NCBI GenBank assembly: GCA_036874045.1 | Contig: CM072339.1 | Span: 8,005,501 to 8,069,500, forward strand | From: Cymodocea nodosa | Lineage: Eukaryota > Streptophyta > Magnoliopsida > Alismatales > Cymodoceaceae | Reading direction: 5' to 3' | DNA length: 64,000 nt | Shown here: in pieces, positions 1 to 10,260 of the stretch | Position numbering within the stretch: position 1 is the stretch's first letter | Layout of the letters: every line of letters begins with the position of its first letter | Program-made: the position numbers and the translations under genes | The notes under the pieces: model-generated | Database searches by the model: none | What the model saw: the letters and a program-made list of their open reading frames with translations, nothing else | What the model was told of the DNA's origin: nothing

Positions 1-522
1 TATGCCTTCATAAATTATACCTATTAATTGTGCTTTACTCATTGCATGATGTGGACATTGAGTCAGTAAATCTTTAAATCTTTTAAAATATTTCCAGAAT
101 GATTCTCCTTGCTTTTGGCTACACATTAATATTTCATTTTTTTTTTTAATCGTTTGATGTGTTGGATAATATTTTTCCAGAAAAACAGAGCAAAATTCAG
201 TCCATGTAGAAATTGAATCAGGCGATAGAGTATATAACCACTTCTTGGCTGTATCTTTTAAAGCAAAAGGAATATATCTAAGTTTAATAGCATCAATACT
301 TATGTTCGGCATTTTCATCATTTGACAAACTTCATTAAATTCTCTAAGGAAATAATAGGTATATTCTCTTTCTAATCCATGAAAGTGTGGTAATTAACTA
401 ATATAATTAGATTTCAGTTCAAACCTATCTCCCTCAAAGTTTGGCAATCGAATACATGAAGGTTCATTAACTAATTTAGGATACAAAATTTCCCCTAATG
501 GTTTTTCTATTAGAGTAGCCAT
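1..522 (-). pseudogene. gag: Ty3/gypsy (Athila-like) gag, N-terminal part, cut by the window edge
   Basis: Reading leftward from an ATG at 522-520, the minus strand encodes the start of a plant Ty3 Gag capsid protein: MATLIEKPLGEIL, then LPNFEGDRFELK, then the Retrotrans_gag region with IPFALKDTAKKWLY, FLEKYYPTHQT and GESFWKYFKRFKDLL. The spacing and the wording W..(Y/F)..RFK.LL..CPHH fit Athila-type Gag. There is one in-frame stop (TAA near 396) after about 42 codons, so the copy is probably dead. The C-terminal part and any zinc knuckle lie beyond the left edge. It is on the same strand as the pol and ORF3 to its right but lies downstream of that ORF3. It therefore belongs either to a second head-to-tail element or to one sharing the LTR between them. 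Confidence 0.85.
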
Positions 523-852
523 ATCTTCGTTCTCCTTTAAAGAAAGGTTAGCTGACCCTTAAGGATTTCGTTAAAGTCCAATTCAGAAAATATTTCAGTA
601 CGCCTTTGTATTAAATAATCCTATGTAGGTGTTCTTACTAATCATTTAGTGCTAGGAGAACAAGTCCATGTGCTCATAAACTCTTAACATAAAGTAAAGT
701 AGTAGAAGATTAATTACATACCAGTTTAATGTTGTGTTTTTAGTAAATAGTTGTTGATAGATGAGGTTGAATCAAATGCTTCTCCTTCTAGTTCCCCAAT
801 GAATTTTCTTTTCTTTCCTCAAGTGCTGGTAATTCGTAAATAACATTCTGTT

Positions 853-940
853 CTATATTTATAATGCACGTCCATAAGGCAAATGAATCTCGTTGCAAGA
901 ATGTGCCTTATAACGTGCAATATGGTTCCTATTTTTATAG
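853..940 (-). promoter_or_regulatory. TATA-like boxes of the gypsy LTR
   Basis: Reading the minus strand, CTATAAAAATAGG lies at 940-928 and TATAAATATAG at 863-853. Both lie between the inverted-repeat array (1035-1280) and the gag ATG at 522. This array-then-TATA order matches the family B LTRs. Either box could be the core promoter. Confidence 0.5.
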
Positions 941-1034
941 ATACGTGTTCCACTTTTAATTTCAAATTTCAGTAACCACTAAACCCACGAAGTTTTGTTT
1001 GTGGCTAAAAGAATAACTGTTTAGCTTAATCCAT

Positions 1035-1280
1035 GAACTAACCTCGTTGAGTTACAGATAACTCAATGGACTAACCTCGGTTACTGTTTCTAACTCAACG
1101 AACTAATTTCGTTGAGTTACAGCTAACTCAACGGACTAGCTTCATCGCCCATTTGCTAACTCCACGGACTAACTTCGTTGAGTTACAGATAACTCAACAG
1201 AGTGACCTTATATTTTATTATTAACCTCGTGGAGTTAAGATTAACTCAACAGACTTACTTCGTTGAGTTAATACTTAACA
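1035..1280. repeat. Array of inverted TCGTTGAGTTA / TAACTCAACGGA repeats
   Basis: At least four hairpin-like units are visible, each of the form CGTTGAGTTA, 4-6 bases, TAACTCAA(C/T)GGA. They start near 1043, 1108, 1170 and 1228, and further half-sites lie between them. The same unit appears upstream of this element's ORF3 (4210-4365). A diverged relative of the half-site recurs in the A, B and C LTRs. Confidence 0.75.
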
Positions 1281-1731
1281 AATTTTTCTAAAACTTACTC
1301 CTTATATTAACTTCTATATTTTTTTTCTCCTGCATTTTATTAACTTAAATAAAGTTAAATACATTTCATTAATGTAGTGTTCTAATTTAAACTCCTTTAA
1401 ATCTGAACATTATATGCATATTTAACTTACAGTTCATTTCCTATTATGTAGAAATTAAATTCTTTTTTTCAGTATACAAATGTGTTTAGATATTATCCAC
1501 TCATCGTGCATTTAACCATGCCATTAATAAAATTGTAGAACTTGTAAAACAATCTTGCAGATATTTAAACAACTATGTAATATTCATCTTCAATACAGTT
1601 CTTAATTAAATCATTCATTCACAATTACACAAATTCAGAAACATCATGATGTTCAAACATTGATATATATAAATAATTTACATTTACATATAATCAGACA
1701 TTTTTTAGTACAAGTAGACAAAAAATACATT

Positions 1732-4036
1732 TTAATCTTTCTTCCTAAGTTCATCTACTTCCTTCTAGAGCTTTTCTAATTGTTGTTCTAATTGATTTAT
1801 ATGCTCAACAACTCTTATAATGTCTTTAGAAGGTCCAACTATAGAAACAATAGTTGCAGCATTATAATTTCTATATTCCTTCACTAAAATGGCTCTAGAT
1901 CTTATCCTTTAGGATGTCCATTTCATGAAGTCAATATTGTCCTCCATTAATACTGGTATCAAATCTCCATAAAATAGTTTCTTTTTTGCAGACTTTATCT
2001 TTGATAGGAAGACTTGACACTAGTTAACTTGAATTCTATTTACAACTGCATACGTGGCCCATTTAATAAATTGACTCAGCTCAATGTCGTGACCATGCCT
2101 CTAATAGACAGTTTTAACTAAAATGTTTGCCACCATGTGTGCTTTCCCATTTAAATACTTCAGTCTATCTAGTAATGGCACACTAGGGTCGATGGCCAAA
2201 CATTACTTGATTGCTTGTTCTGTCCATTTAGTTGTAGTTGTATTTTCCAAGATTTCAATACCATCATTTTTCAGTCCAAAAATATTGTGGAGAAGCTTTG
2301 GTGTTATTTGTACATTAACTTCTTCCACATTTGCAATTAAATTTCCTTCTTTCTCTCTCAAATTTGTATAAAAGCAGGGCACTAAATTTTCATATACTAC
2401 ATGCCATTTCTATTGAGAAATAAAGTTCAGTAGGCCCTAGAATTCGAATAATTCCTTAATCTCCTCCATTCCAGTCCAATCTATTGGCCTATTGTAAATA
2501 ACATCATACCCCTTTATCTCTTGATATTTGTTGTATGCTTCCTAACTCCAAAAGTGAACTTCATTTAGAATAGTAGCTTCAGATGGGTCAGGAATTTGGA
2601 TTTGTTGCTCAAGAGGGGTTTGTTCTTGAATTTCTTCTTCAAAATGCTGAACTTGTGTTTGTTGGAAATGATCTGGAGATTCTTGTATTCTTGTTTCTAC
2701 TTTTGTCTATGGTGGAGAGCCGACAGAACTCTCTACTCTTTTTTCTTGTACTATTTCAATTAATTGGTGAAGAGTCTCTCCCTCTTCCCGATAGAACTCT
2801 CCACTCTTTTTTCTTGTACTATTTCAATTAATTGCTGAAGAGTCTCTCCCTCTTTAGTGGAATCTATCGAGTCATTTCCTTTTTGTTCCATATGTTCTTG
2901 TTCAGCATCTTTTGTTTCTTCTTCCTCCTGACTACCAATCTGCATTGTCACTATTCTTTCTGATTCTATGGTAGATTAGGATGGAGTCATAGGCATAGTA
3001 TATTCTGCCCTACTTGTTTCTTCTATCTATACATGTTGCGGACTAATTTCAACCTATTTTTCTTCTTTTCTTTGCTCTTGCTGATGTTACTCCTACTCCT
3101 TCTCAGATTTGGATAATAAATCTACAAAAATGGGCTCTTTAGGCCCTACTAATAGTATAGGCTTCAATTTAATTTTTGCTTCTACAGTCTTAGACACTAT
3201 CTCTTTTCCTTTCCTTCTTCTAAATAACTATGCCTGATCTTCCTCTTCTTCTTTTTCTAACTCTAAGTCAACAAAAATGGGCTTTGCAGGCCCTCGAGCC
3301 ATAGGTATTGGCTCTTCCTATTTCACTTTTCTATAATTACTAGTCTCAAAGGACTAGCTTTAGTTTCTTTTGCAATAGGTATGGTAGTGGATTCTTGATG
3401 ATATTCAACTTTAACTTTGTATTGGGCCTTCAACTTTTCTGTAGCCCTCCTTTTGTGAAGTGCATCAAATACCAGATGTGCTTTAGCTACTACCAAATCT
3501 TTTGGTTCTCCTTGGTTTTTTCCAACTCGAACTAGTTCTTCAAACTCTCTCAACTCTTCTTCAGTAGAAGGCCCCATAACTACCACCCTTTCTAGTGGTT
3601 TAGGTGGTGGAATGGATGGTCCTAGCTGCTATTCCTTAGTAATAGGTTTTTTAGCAGCCGGCTCTTTAGCTGTAGGTTCTTTAGCTACATTCCTCTATTG
3701 CTCATTGATTTCCCACTAGGCATGTCCAGCAATATGTCTTACAAACCACAATCGTGACCTGCACCGGATTAACACTAGGGCAACCTCGTTGTTTGGTCTT
3801 ATTTTCCTTTCTCTATTTACAACCACTTCTATTGCTACTTTAATTCTTGTTTCCACAATTTGAGGTATTCTAATATCTAAATCAACCAAAACTTTTCTCC
3901 AATAGAAGATATCAGATTCTACCTTTTCTAATTCTTTCTCCCATGTCGTGTTCCTGATCTTTTGTTGTGTATGCCATTCCTCTAACTCTTTGAGAAATCT
4001 CATGGTGTCAACTATTTCCCAGAATTCTAGCGTCAT
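1732..4036 (-). pseudogene. Ty3 ORF3 (env position) with a domain shared with copia ORF3
   Basis: The ORF starts at an ATG at 4036 (MTLEFWEIVDTMRFLKELEE) and is open for 106 codons. It then continues with stops and frameshifts through a Lys/Glu-rich middle (about 3590-2760). The C-terminal part (about 2500-1732) reads in one frame with five or so stops. Landmarks are GMEEIKELFEF, KWHVVYENLV, CFYTNL, ITPKLLHNIFGLKNDGIEI, KYLNGKAHMVANIL, RHGHDIELSQFIKWATYAVVNRIQVN and KLFYGDLIPVL. It ends in a short coiled-coil-like HINQLEQQLEKL segment. The same landmarks occur in the same order in ORF3 of the Ty1 families A and B here. I see no membrane segment, so an envelope role is not supported. The domain may be the one annotated in plants as a putative plant transposon protein, which I cannot verify. 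Confidence 0.8.
2725..2860. repeat. 68-bp tandem duplication inside gypsy ORF3
   Basis: Two adjacent 68-bp copies (2725-2792 and 2793-2860) each start AGAACTCTC(T/C)ACTC and end in a CTCTCCCTCTT stretch, with only a few differences. A 68-bp unit is not a multiple of three, so it shifts the ORF3 frame and helps explain the broken middle of that gene. Confidence 0.85.
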
Positions 4037-4380
4037 CTTTTATCTTCATGGTGTGACGGAATGGAACAAAATCGCTCTACCTTCTACTGTTCTAAGTTCT
4101 AAATGATTCTATAGATAATGCCCCCAAATCCTAAGTTTTAGTATAAATAAATCCTAAGGTTTTGGCGAGTAATCAGGTCATTTTCCCATGCAAACTCTCG
4201 CTCTCTCACTCACTTCTTTGAGGAGTTACGATTAACTCCATAGACTAAATCCGTGGACTTAACTACAGTACTCTGTTGAGTTATAGTTAACTCAACGGAA
4301 TAAGTTCGTTAACTTATCCTAGACTCAATGGAGTAAGTTCGTTGAGTTAAGTTTAACTCGACGGACCTCCCATAAAGTTA
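4037..4380 (-). promoter_or_regulatory. Promoter-like module upstream of gypsy ORF3
   Basis: Inverted repeats of the GTTGAGTTA...TAACTCAAC type fill about 4210-4370. Next, in the direction of ORF3, comes a TATTTATA box (minus 4148-4141), about 105 bp before the ATG at 4036. The layout matches the LTR-like region at 523-1731 of the same element and the spacers upstream of ORF3 in families A and B. Promoter function is inferred from layout only. Confidence 0.5.
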
Positions 4381-4785
4381 AAATTAATAAAAATACTATT
4401 AATAATAATTTTTAATTCGGTCTAGACCAAAGAATTTCTGATCTGACCAACTCTTAATTTTTCAACATTTTAGAATTTCAGTCAAATCGTTAAATTTCCT
4501 CAGTTGAACCAAAATTAAATATTTTTTTCTTTTTTCTACTAGTTGAATAGATACTATACTTCGGTCAAACCTACATTTGTACTTAATATAATACATATAT
4601 ATATTTGTATTTTTTTTGTGTTTCGATTCAACTGATGGATCCTTTTGATGTGACCGTAACAATTTTTTTCTTTTACTATATGTTTTGATAAAACTGATAA
4701 TTTCTTTCGGTTGAATCGTGACTATATTTAAATATGTTTTATTTATTTATTTTTGATAATTACAAAACAAACATATATCTTTTTC
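4381..4785. other. AT-rich spacer between gypsy pol and the ORF3 module
   Basis: Very AT-rich sequence between the pol stop and the repeat array. It contains T-tracts and a few TTGAACC/GGTTCAA-like scraps. I see no gene or clear signal. Confidence 0.6.
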
Positions 4786-7734
4786 TTACTTAATAAAGCT
4801 TGAGTGGTCCTCTACTCTTACTTCTCCTATAATTCCAAAGGAACTTTTTGGAATTTTTAAAATAGGTCTAAGTCTTTGTTCATTTACTTTAAATATATTC
4901 TAATTTTTAGGATTTTCAATTTCAATAGTACCATAGGAATAAATATTTCAAATTATGTAAGGTCCTGCCCATCTAGATCTCAATTTTCCTAGATGGTTAT
5001 GAAGTCTAGTCATGTAAAGATATACTTTTTGTTCTATTTCAAAAGTTTTTGAAATAATTTTCTTATCATGCTAAAAGTTCATTTTCTCTTTTTCTTTTAC
5101 AGTAGTCAAATAAGCTTCATTCCTAAATTTTTCTAATTCAATCAATTGCATTTTCCTATTTTTAGTAACTTGATTTAAATTAGCGTTCAGAGTTTTTAAT
5201 ACCCAATAAACTTTATGTTCAATTTTAGCTAGTAAATAGCAACTTTTTCCATATACTAGTCTAAAAGGTGACATACCTAAGCTTGTCTTATAAGCAGTTC
5301 TATAAGCTCAAAGTGCATCTATTAATCTATTAGCCCAATCTTTTTTAGTAGGATTTACTAGTTTTTCTAAGATTAACTTAATTTGTTTGTTTGCACTTTC
5401 TACTTGTCCACTTGTTTATGGATGATATGATGTTGCAATGTTGTGATTTACTCCATATTTCTTCATTAAGGCTTCAAAACTTCTATTACTAATAATAGCT
5501 TTAGGTATTCCAAATCTTGTAATTATATTAGTTCTTATAAAATGTATTACCACTTTATTGTCATTAGTTTTTGTAGGAATAGCTTCTATCCATTTAGATA
5601 CATAATCCACCCCCAACAATATATAATTAAATTGATTAGACATAGGAAATATACCCATAAAATCTATTCCCCACATATCAAAGATTTCAACTTCAACAAT
5701 GGGGTTCAGAGGCATCATATTCCTCTTTGATATTCTTCCTATTTGTTGAAATCTTAAACAACTTAAGCAGTATTTATGAACATCTTTGAATAGTATTGGC
5801 CAATAGAATCCACATTGCAGAATTTTGGTAGCAGTTTTCCTTGAACCAAAATGTCCTCCACATGCTTGGTCATGGTAGAAAGACAATATACTCTAATATT
5901 TAGTTTTTGGAACACACCTCCTTAAAACCAGATCAGGACATTTCTTAAATAAGTATGGGTCTTCCCAATAATAATATTTTACTCTTGAAAAGAATAATTT
6001 CTTATCCTGTTTATCCCAATCCTTAGGTGTTAAACTAGTAACTAAGTAATTAACTATGTCTACATACTAAGGCATTATGTTTATGGTCATTAATTGTTCA
6101 TTAGGAAAATTATCCTTAATTTCAATGTTTGATTTTTCTATTTGTAATCTTGATAAATGGTCTGCTACTACATTCTCACAACCTTTTTTATCTTTAATTT
6201 CTAGATCAAATTCTTGTAATAATAATATCCATCAGATCAATCTAGGTTTAGTTTCTTTCTTTACTATTAGGTGTTTTAAAGCTGAATGATCCATGTATAC
6301 TATCACTTTAGCTCCAATTAGATATGATCTAAACTTTTCTAAGGCAAACACAATAGCTAATAGTTCTTTTTTAGTAGTTGTATAATTAACTTGAGCATCA
6401 TTTAATGTTTTGCTTGCATAATGAATTACTCTAGGAGATTTTTCTATCTTCTGTCCTAACACTGCTCCTACAGTAAAATCAGATGCATCACACATTAATT
6501 CAAATGGATGGCTCCAATTAGGTGCTTGTATTATAGGAATTGAAATTAAGCTAGTTTTAATCTTGAAAAATGCTTCTTTGCAATTTTTATCAAAGTTGAA
6601 TGAGACATCTTTTAATAGATTAGTTAAAGGTCTAGCTATTTTACTAAAATCTTTAATAAATCTTCTATAAAATCCAACATGTCTTAGAAATGATCTAATA
6701 TCTTTTATTAATTTAGGTTTTGGTAGATTAGAAATTACTTCTATTTTAGCTTTATCTATTTCCAACCCTTTCATTGAAACATGTCCCAAGACTATTCCTT
6801 ATTTAACCATGAAGTGACATTTTTCCCAATTTAGAACCAAATTTTTGTCCACATAGCATTTTAATACTTGGTTTAAATTATTTAAACACACTTCATATGA
6901 AGTTCCATATACAGTAAAATCATCCATAAATATTTCTAAAAAATCTAAAGTCATTCCAGCGAATATGCCCTACATACACCTTTGAAAGGTAGCTAATGCA
7001 TTGCATAATTCGAATGACATTCTCTTAAAAGCATAAGTTCCATTAGGACATGTGAAAATTGTTTTCTCTTGATCCTCTTATGCTACTGGAACTTGATTAT
7101 ATCTTGAATATCTGTCTAGGAAACAAAAATATTCTTGCCCTGCTAATTTCTCTAGCATTTTATCTATAAAAGGAAAGGGAAAATGATCTTTTCTAGTCAC
7201 AACATTTAGCTTTCTATAGTCTATACACACTCTCCAGTCTAATTGAATTGTAGTAGGTATCAAGTCTTGACTTTTATTCCTAATAACTGTCAATCCTGAT
7301 TTCTTGGGAACTACATGGATTGGACTAACCCATGAGCTATTAGAAATTGGATCAATTATGTCATTATCTAACCATTTCACTATTTCCTTCCTAACTATTT
7401 CTTTAAGGTTTGGATTTAATCTCCTCTTAAGAATTCTAACTAGTTTAGCATTCTCTTCTAAATATATATGGTGACAGCATATAGTGCACTTAACCCTTTT
7501 ATATCAGCCATAGTCTATCCTATTGCTTCTTTATAAGTTTTTACTACATCTTTTAATTTAGAAATTTGATCCTCTTTTAAATCTGAAGTAATGATGATTG
7601 GACATGTTCATTTTTCTTTTAGAAATATATATGTTAATTCAAGAGGTAAATGTTTCAAATCTAAATGTTGACCATCAGAAGCTAGAGCTCCTAATTTAAC
7701 ATTTTCATCTTCTATCTTAAACTCCTCTTAGTCT
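4786..7734 (-). pseudogene. pol: Ty3 Athila-like pol: RT, RNase H, integrase (protease missing)
   Basis: From 7734 leftward the frame starts just after the lost protease (LPLELTYIFLKEK, then TMADIKGLSA). RT follows with IHVVPKKSGLTVIRN, WRVCIDYRKLN, KDHFPFPFIDKMLEKLAG and the catalytic FMDD at about 6930-6919. RNase H has [14 protein letters not shown] and [17 protein letters not shown]. Integrase has an HHCC zinc finger (HDQACGGHFG to CLSCLRFQQ), VWGID-like MWGIDFMG and the Glu motif SGQVESANKQIK. A C-terminal tail ends at TAA 4788-4786. The Athila assignment rests on the RT and integrase wording. About a dozen in-frame stops are present. The integrase reads IISNRSFEALMKK where relatives have about nine more residues including the second catalytic Asp, so the DDE triad is broken. 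Confidence 0.9.
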
Positions 7735-8764
7735 TGCATTAATTTCTCATTTAACTAAACGTTAAGTTAACATGTGTTTTTATTGAAAAGCATGATATGT
7801 TTTAAAATTATATTTTCTGTATCATGTACAGTGTACATTTGGAAAACTCGTTAAGTTAGAGTTTTAGTCGTATAGAGATCACATGAGAACTCGTTAAGTT
7901 AGAGGCTTAAAGGTTAAAATATGTCACGTGAGAACTCGTTAAGTTAGTGAGTAAGAGTTTAGACAACTCATTAAGTTAGTGTTATACACGTGGTGAAATT
8001 ATAAGTTACGAATGTTATATTGTATCATGAGAGGTGTACATGTTTAACTCGTTAAGTTAACATAACTAAACGCGTTGAGTTGCTATATTGAATACTAAGG
8101 TAATGCGTTAGGTTAGCGTTATAAACTTAAGTTGTTATTTTTTGCACGTGGTAAAATTCTTATTATAAAAACATTTGTATATTACTGGTTCGTTAAGTTA
8201 TTGTAATACAACAGAGATAGTTCATTGAGTTATCCATAACACAACGGAGTTAGTTCATTGAGTTAGCTACAGTACTTGTCACGTGAATTGGCACATGAGA
8301 AACTCGTTAAGTTGAAAACGTTAAGTTATATATATACTTGTGTTATTCGTTTAGTTAACATTAAAGTAACGACTCCTTATTATACTTGATGAAAAATTTT
8401 GGACGAGAAAGTTTATTTTGCAGGAAATTTTTTAGAGATCCAGGATGGATGATTAAAGAAAATTCGAAATGTAAACATGGGTCAAAACGTGTGTATTTCG
8501 ATGAAGGAAAAAGAAAAGATGTGAAGAAGTGGAAAACTGGTAGTGATTAAACGTGGAGGATATGCATGAAATGAAGATACAGTATAAAAGGCATAGAATT
8601 TTTGTTGATCAAATTATCCCTGCACATCAAATGAAAAATCTTTTTAGGGATCAAAAACACCTCTTCAGGGAAAATCTCTCAGGTGGAATAAAGTTCAGTG
8701 AAGCATAAAAAGGTAAGATATATGTCATTGAAGATTTGAAGTATCAAGTGGAAGCAAATTCAGT
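7735..8764 (+). repeat. B1 5' LTR, left part
   Basis: It starts TGCATTAATTTCTC, an internal point of the full family B LTR, directly against gypsy pol. It carries many CTCGTTAAGTTA direct repeats and several CACGTG or near-CACGTG boxes, and breaks at the A2 insertion (TSD TCAGT at 8760-8764). It resumes at 22038. Confidence 0.85.
8583..8589 (+). promoter_or_regulatory. TATA box of the B1 5' LTR
   Basis: TATAAAA sits in the context CAGTATAAAAGGC, downstream of the GTTAAGTTA/CACGTG array. The same box is kept in all family B LTRs in the window (21123, 54164, 55844), so it is the likely core promoter. Confidence 0.7.
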
Positions 8765-9968
8765 TGTAGGATCGTTTGTATGACAAGAGAGGGGGGGTGA
8801 ATTGTGTCTTTAGTAATTAAAATACTAGTAGATAAAACAAGAGCACAAAACACTTGTAAATGAAATTCTATTCTTTATGTAAAGACAGAATTTACTATAT
8901 CTTTTCAACTCAATTCCCTTCTTGAAAGTTTTGATACAGTAATGTTCGATATACAATTCAAATAGAAAAATAAAGCTCTTATTCAAAACTAATTTTGAAT
9001 TGTATAAAACCTGATCTTTATGCACACAGCTTCTTTCTTTCTCTTTGCTCAGCTTCTGTATCTCTTCTTCTCTAGTTGTCGAATTTCCAAACTTCTTGCA
9101 TTTGTAGCTCCTTTTCTGAAATTGCTTGGAATTTCGAACTTCTTTTGATGTCGAAGAATTTTTCAGAATATGAATATTCAAACTTAACTTTTCAGTTAGG
9201 GATCTAGATTGAATATTCAGACATGGTTTTTGAGATTAGATCCTCTGTTGTAATGTAGCTCATACTCTCTATTAATAGTCAAACTATATTCTCACGATTA
9301 GCATGTTCATCCACATAATCCACAATCCACGTACTAATTTTTTCTTTAATCCAAATTACTATATTTTTGAGTTTCTACTTTCTCCACTATAATTTTGAAT
9401 TTCCACGACCTCCACTCGTAGATTCATCAAGACTTTATCTTCTTGGAGTCTTATAGAATATCTTCTAAGTCTTCGATTTAGTCAAACACTTATCCTTTAA
9501 GTCTTGTAAAAATTCAAATACTTATATGTAATTCTTCGAGTTTTTGCACTTGCAAAACACGTGACTAAACATAGCAAACTTATCTGTTTGTTAGTCATTT
9601 TATAAAACTCAAAGACTTATCTATCCATGCATATAAAAACTCGAACAGTTATCTAACTATTCAATTTTCATTACCGAACGCACATGGAAAACACGTGACA
9701 ACTTAAAACATTAAAAATACACGTGTAGATAACTTAACTATACGAGTTTTTAACATAAACTATTCGACAAAAATGAAACGTTAACTATCCAAAAGTTTAA
9801 CTATCAAAAATCTAACTCTTTAGAAATCTTTAACTTATCCGAGATAAAAATGAAACTTTCGGATAATCTGTTAATTATTATACTTAGAGAAATATACTTA
9901 GAGAATATTATTTAGACTTATTTAAAAACTTTAATAAAGCATATATCATCAAAACAAAATTCCTAACA
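8765..9968 (-). repeat. A2 3' LTR
   Basis: Read on the minus strand it starts TGTTAGGAATTTTGTTTTGATG at 9968 and ends ...CGATCCTACA at 8765, about 1.2 kb. It contains the family A array of CGAATAGTTA and TAACTNTTCGAG half-sites and a poly-C tract near its end, like the A1 and A3 LTRs. Confidence 0.9.
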
Positions 9969-10034
9969 ATTTCCCTCTTTTTGATGATGTCAAAACCTAA
10001 TAAGTCAAATAATCTATCTCTTCTCCCCCTTTTT
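9969..10034 (-). other. A2 polypurine tracts
   Basis: On the minus strand AAAAAGGGGGAGA (10034-10022) and AAAAAGAGGGAAA (9982-9970) lie 66 and 14 bases before the 3' LTR. The second is in the usual plus-strand primer position. The first is an extra copy, as in A1 and A3. Confidence 0.75.
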
Positions 10035-10260
10035 GGCATTATAAAAAAGTAAATAAAATGTAAGGAAGAAAAATATTCTAAGTATATATCATTCAAAAAG
10101 ATATTTTTAAACATGCATAACTATCATGGATTAAGCATAAACTATTTAAATATAAACTATGAAAAATAATCACATGAGTGTAAAATGCAGTAAATAGTTT
10201 ACATAATATTTTTGGTAACAAATTACAATACATAAATCATGTAATACATAATTTGTATAA

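Larger units (their letters stand above)
523..1731 (-). repeat. Probable gypsy LTR plus gag leader, boundaries unresolved
   Basis: This non-coding stretch lies between the end of ORF3 and the ATG of gag, where an Athila-type LTR and leader should be. On the minus strand it has an AT-rich part (1731-1290), an array of inverted GTTGAGTTA repeats (about 1035-1280), two TATA-like boxes (940-928 and 863-853) and then a leader to gag. I found no convincing PBS: the Athila-typical TGGCGCC is absent, and a TGGTATGTAAT at about 732-722 shares only its first six bases with the initiator-Met site. The LTR call rests on position and promoter-like content. Confidence 0.5.
1..7734 (-). mobile_element. Ty3/gypsy Athila-like retrotransposon G, broken
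   Basis: On the minus strand the order is RT, RNase H, integrase (7734 to 4786), promoter-like spacer, ORF3 (4036 to 1732), an LTR-like non-coding region (1731 to 523) and a gag start (522 to 1). RT-RNase H before integrase defines Ty3/gypsy. An extra ORF after pol is the Athila plan. The expected protease is missing: pol stops at 7734, where family B sequence begins, and a 69-bp piece of the Gag-protease boundary reappears at 54753-54821. No TSD or clean LTR termini could be fixed, so the outer limits of G are not claimed. Confidence 0.8.

Noticed and set aside
722-733. TGGTATGTAAT upstream of gypsy gag as a primer-binding site
   Set aside because: Only six bases match the initiator-Met site, and the preceding bases do not end an obvious LTR.
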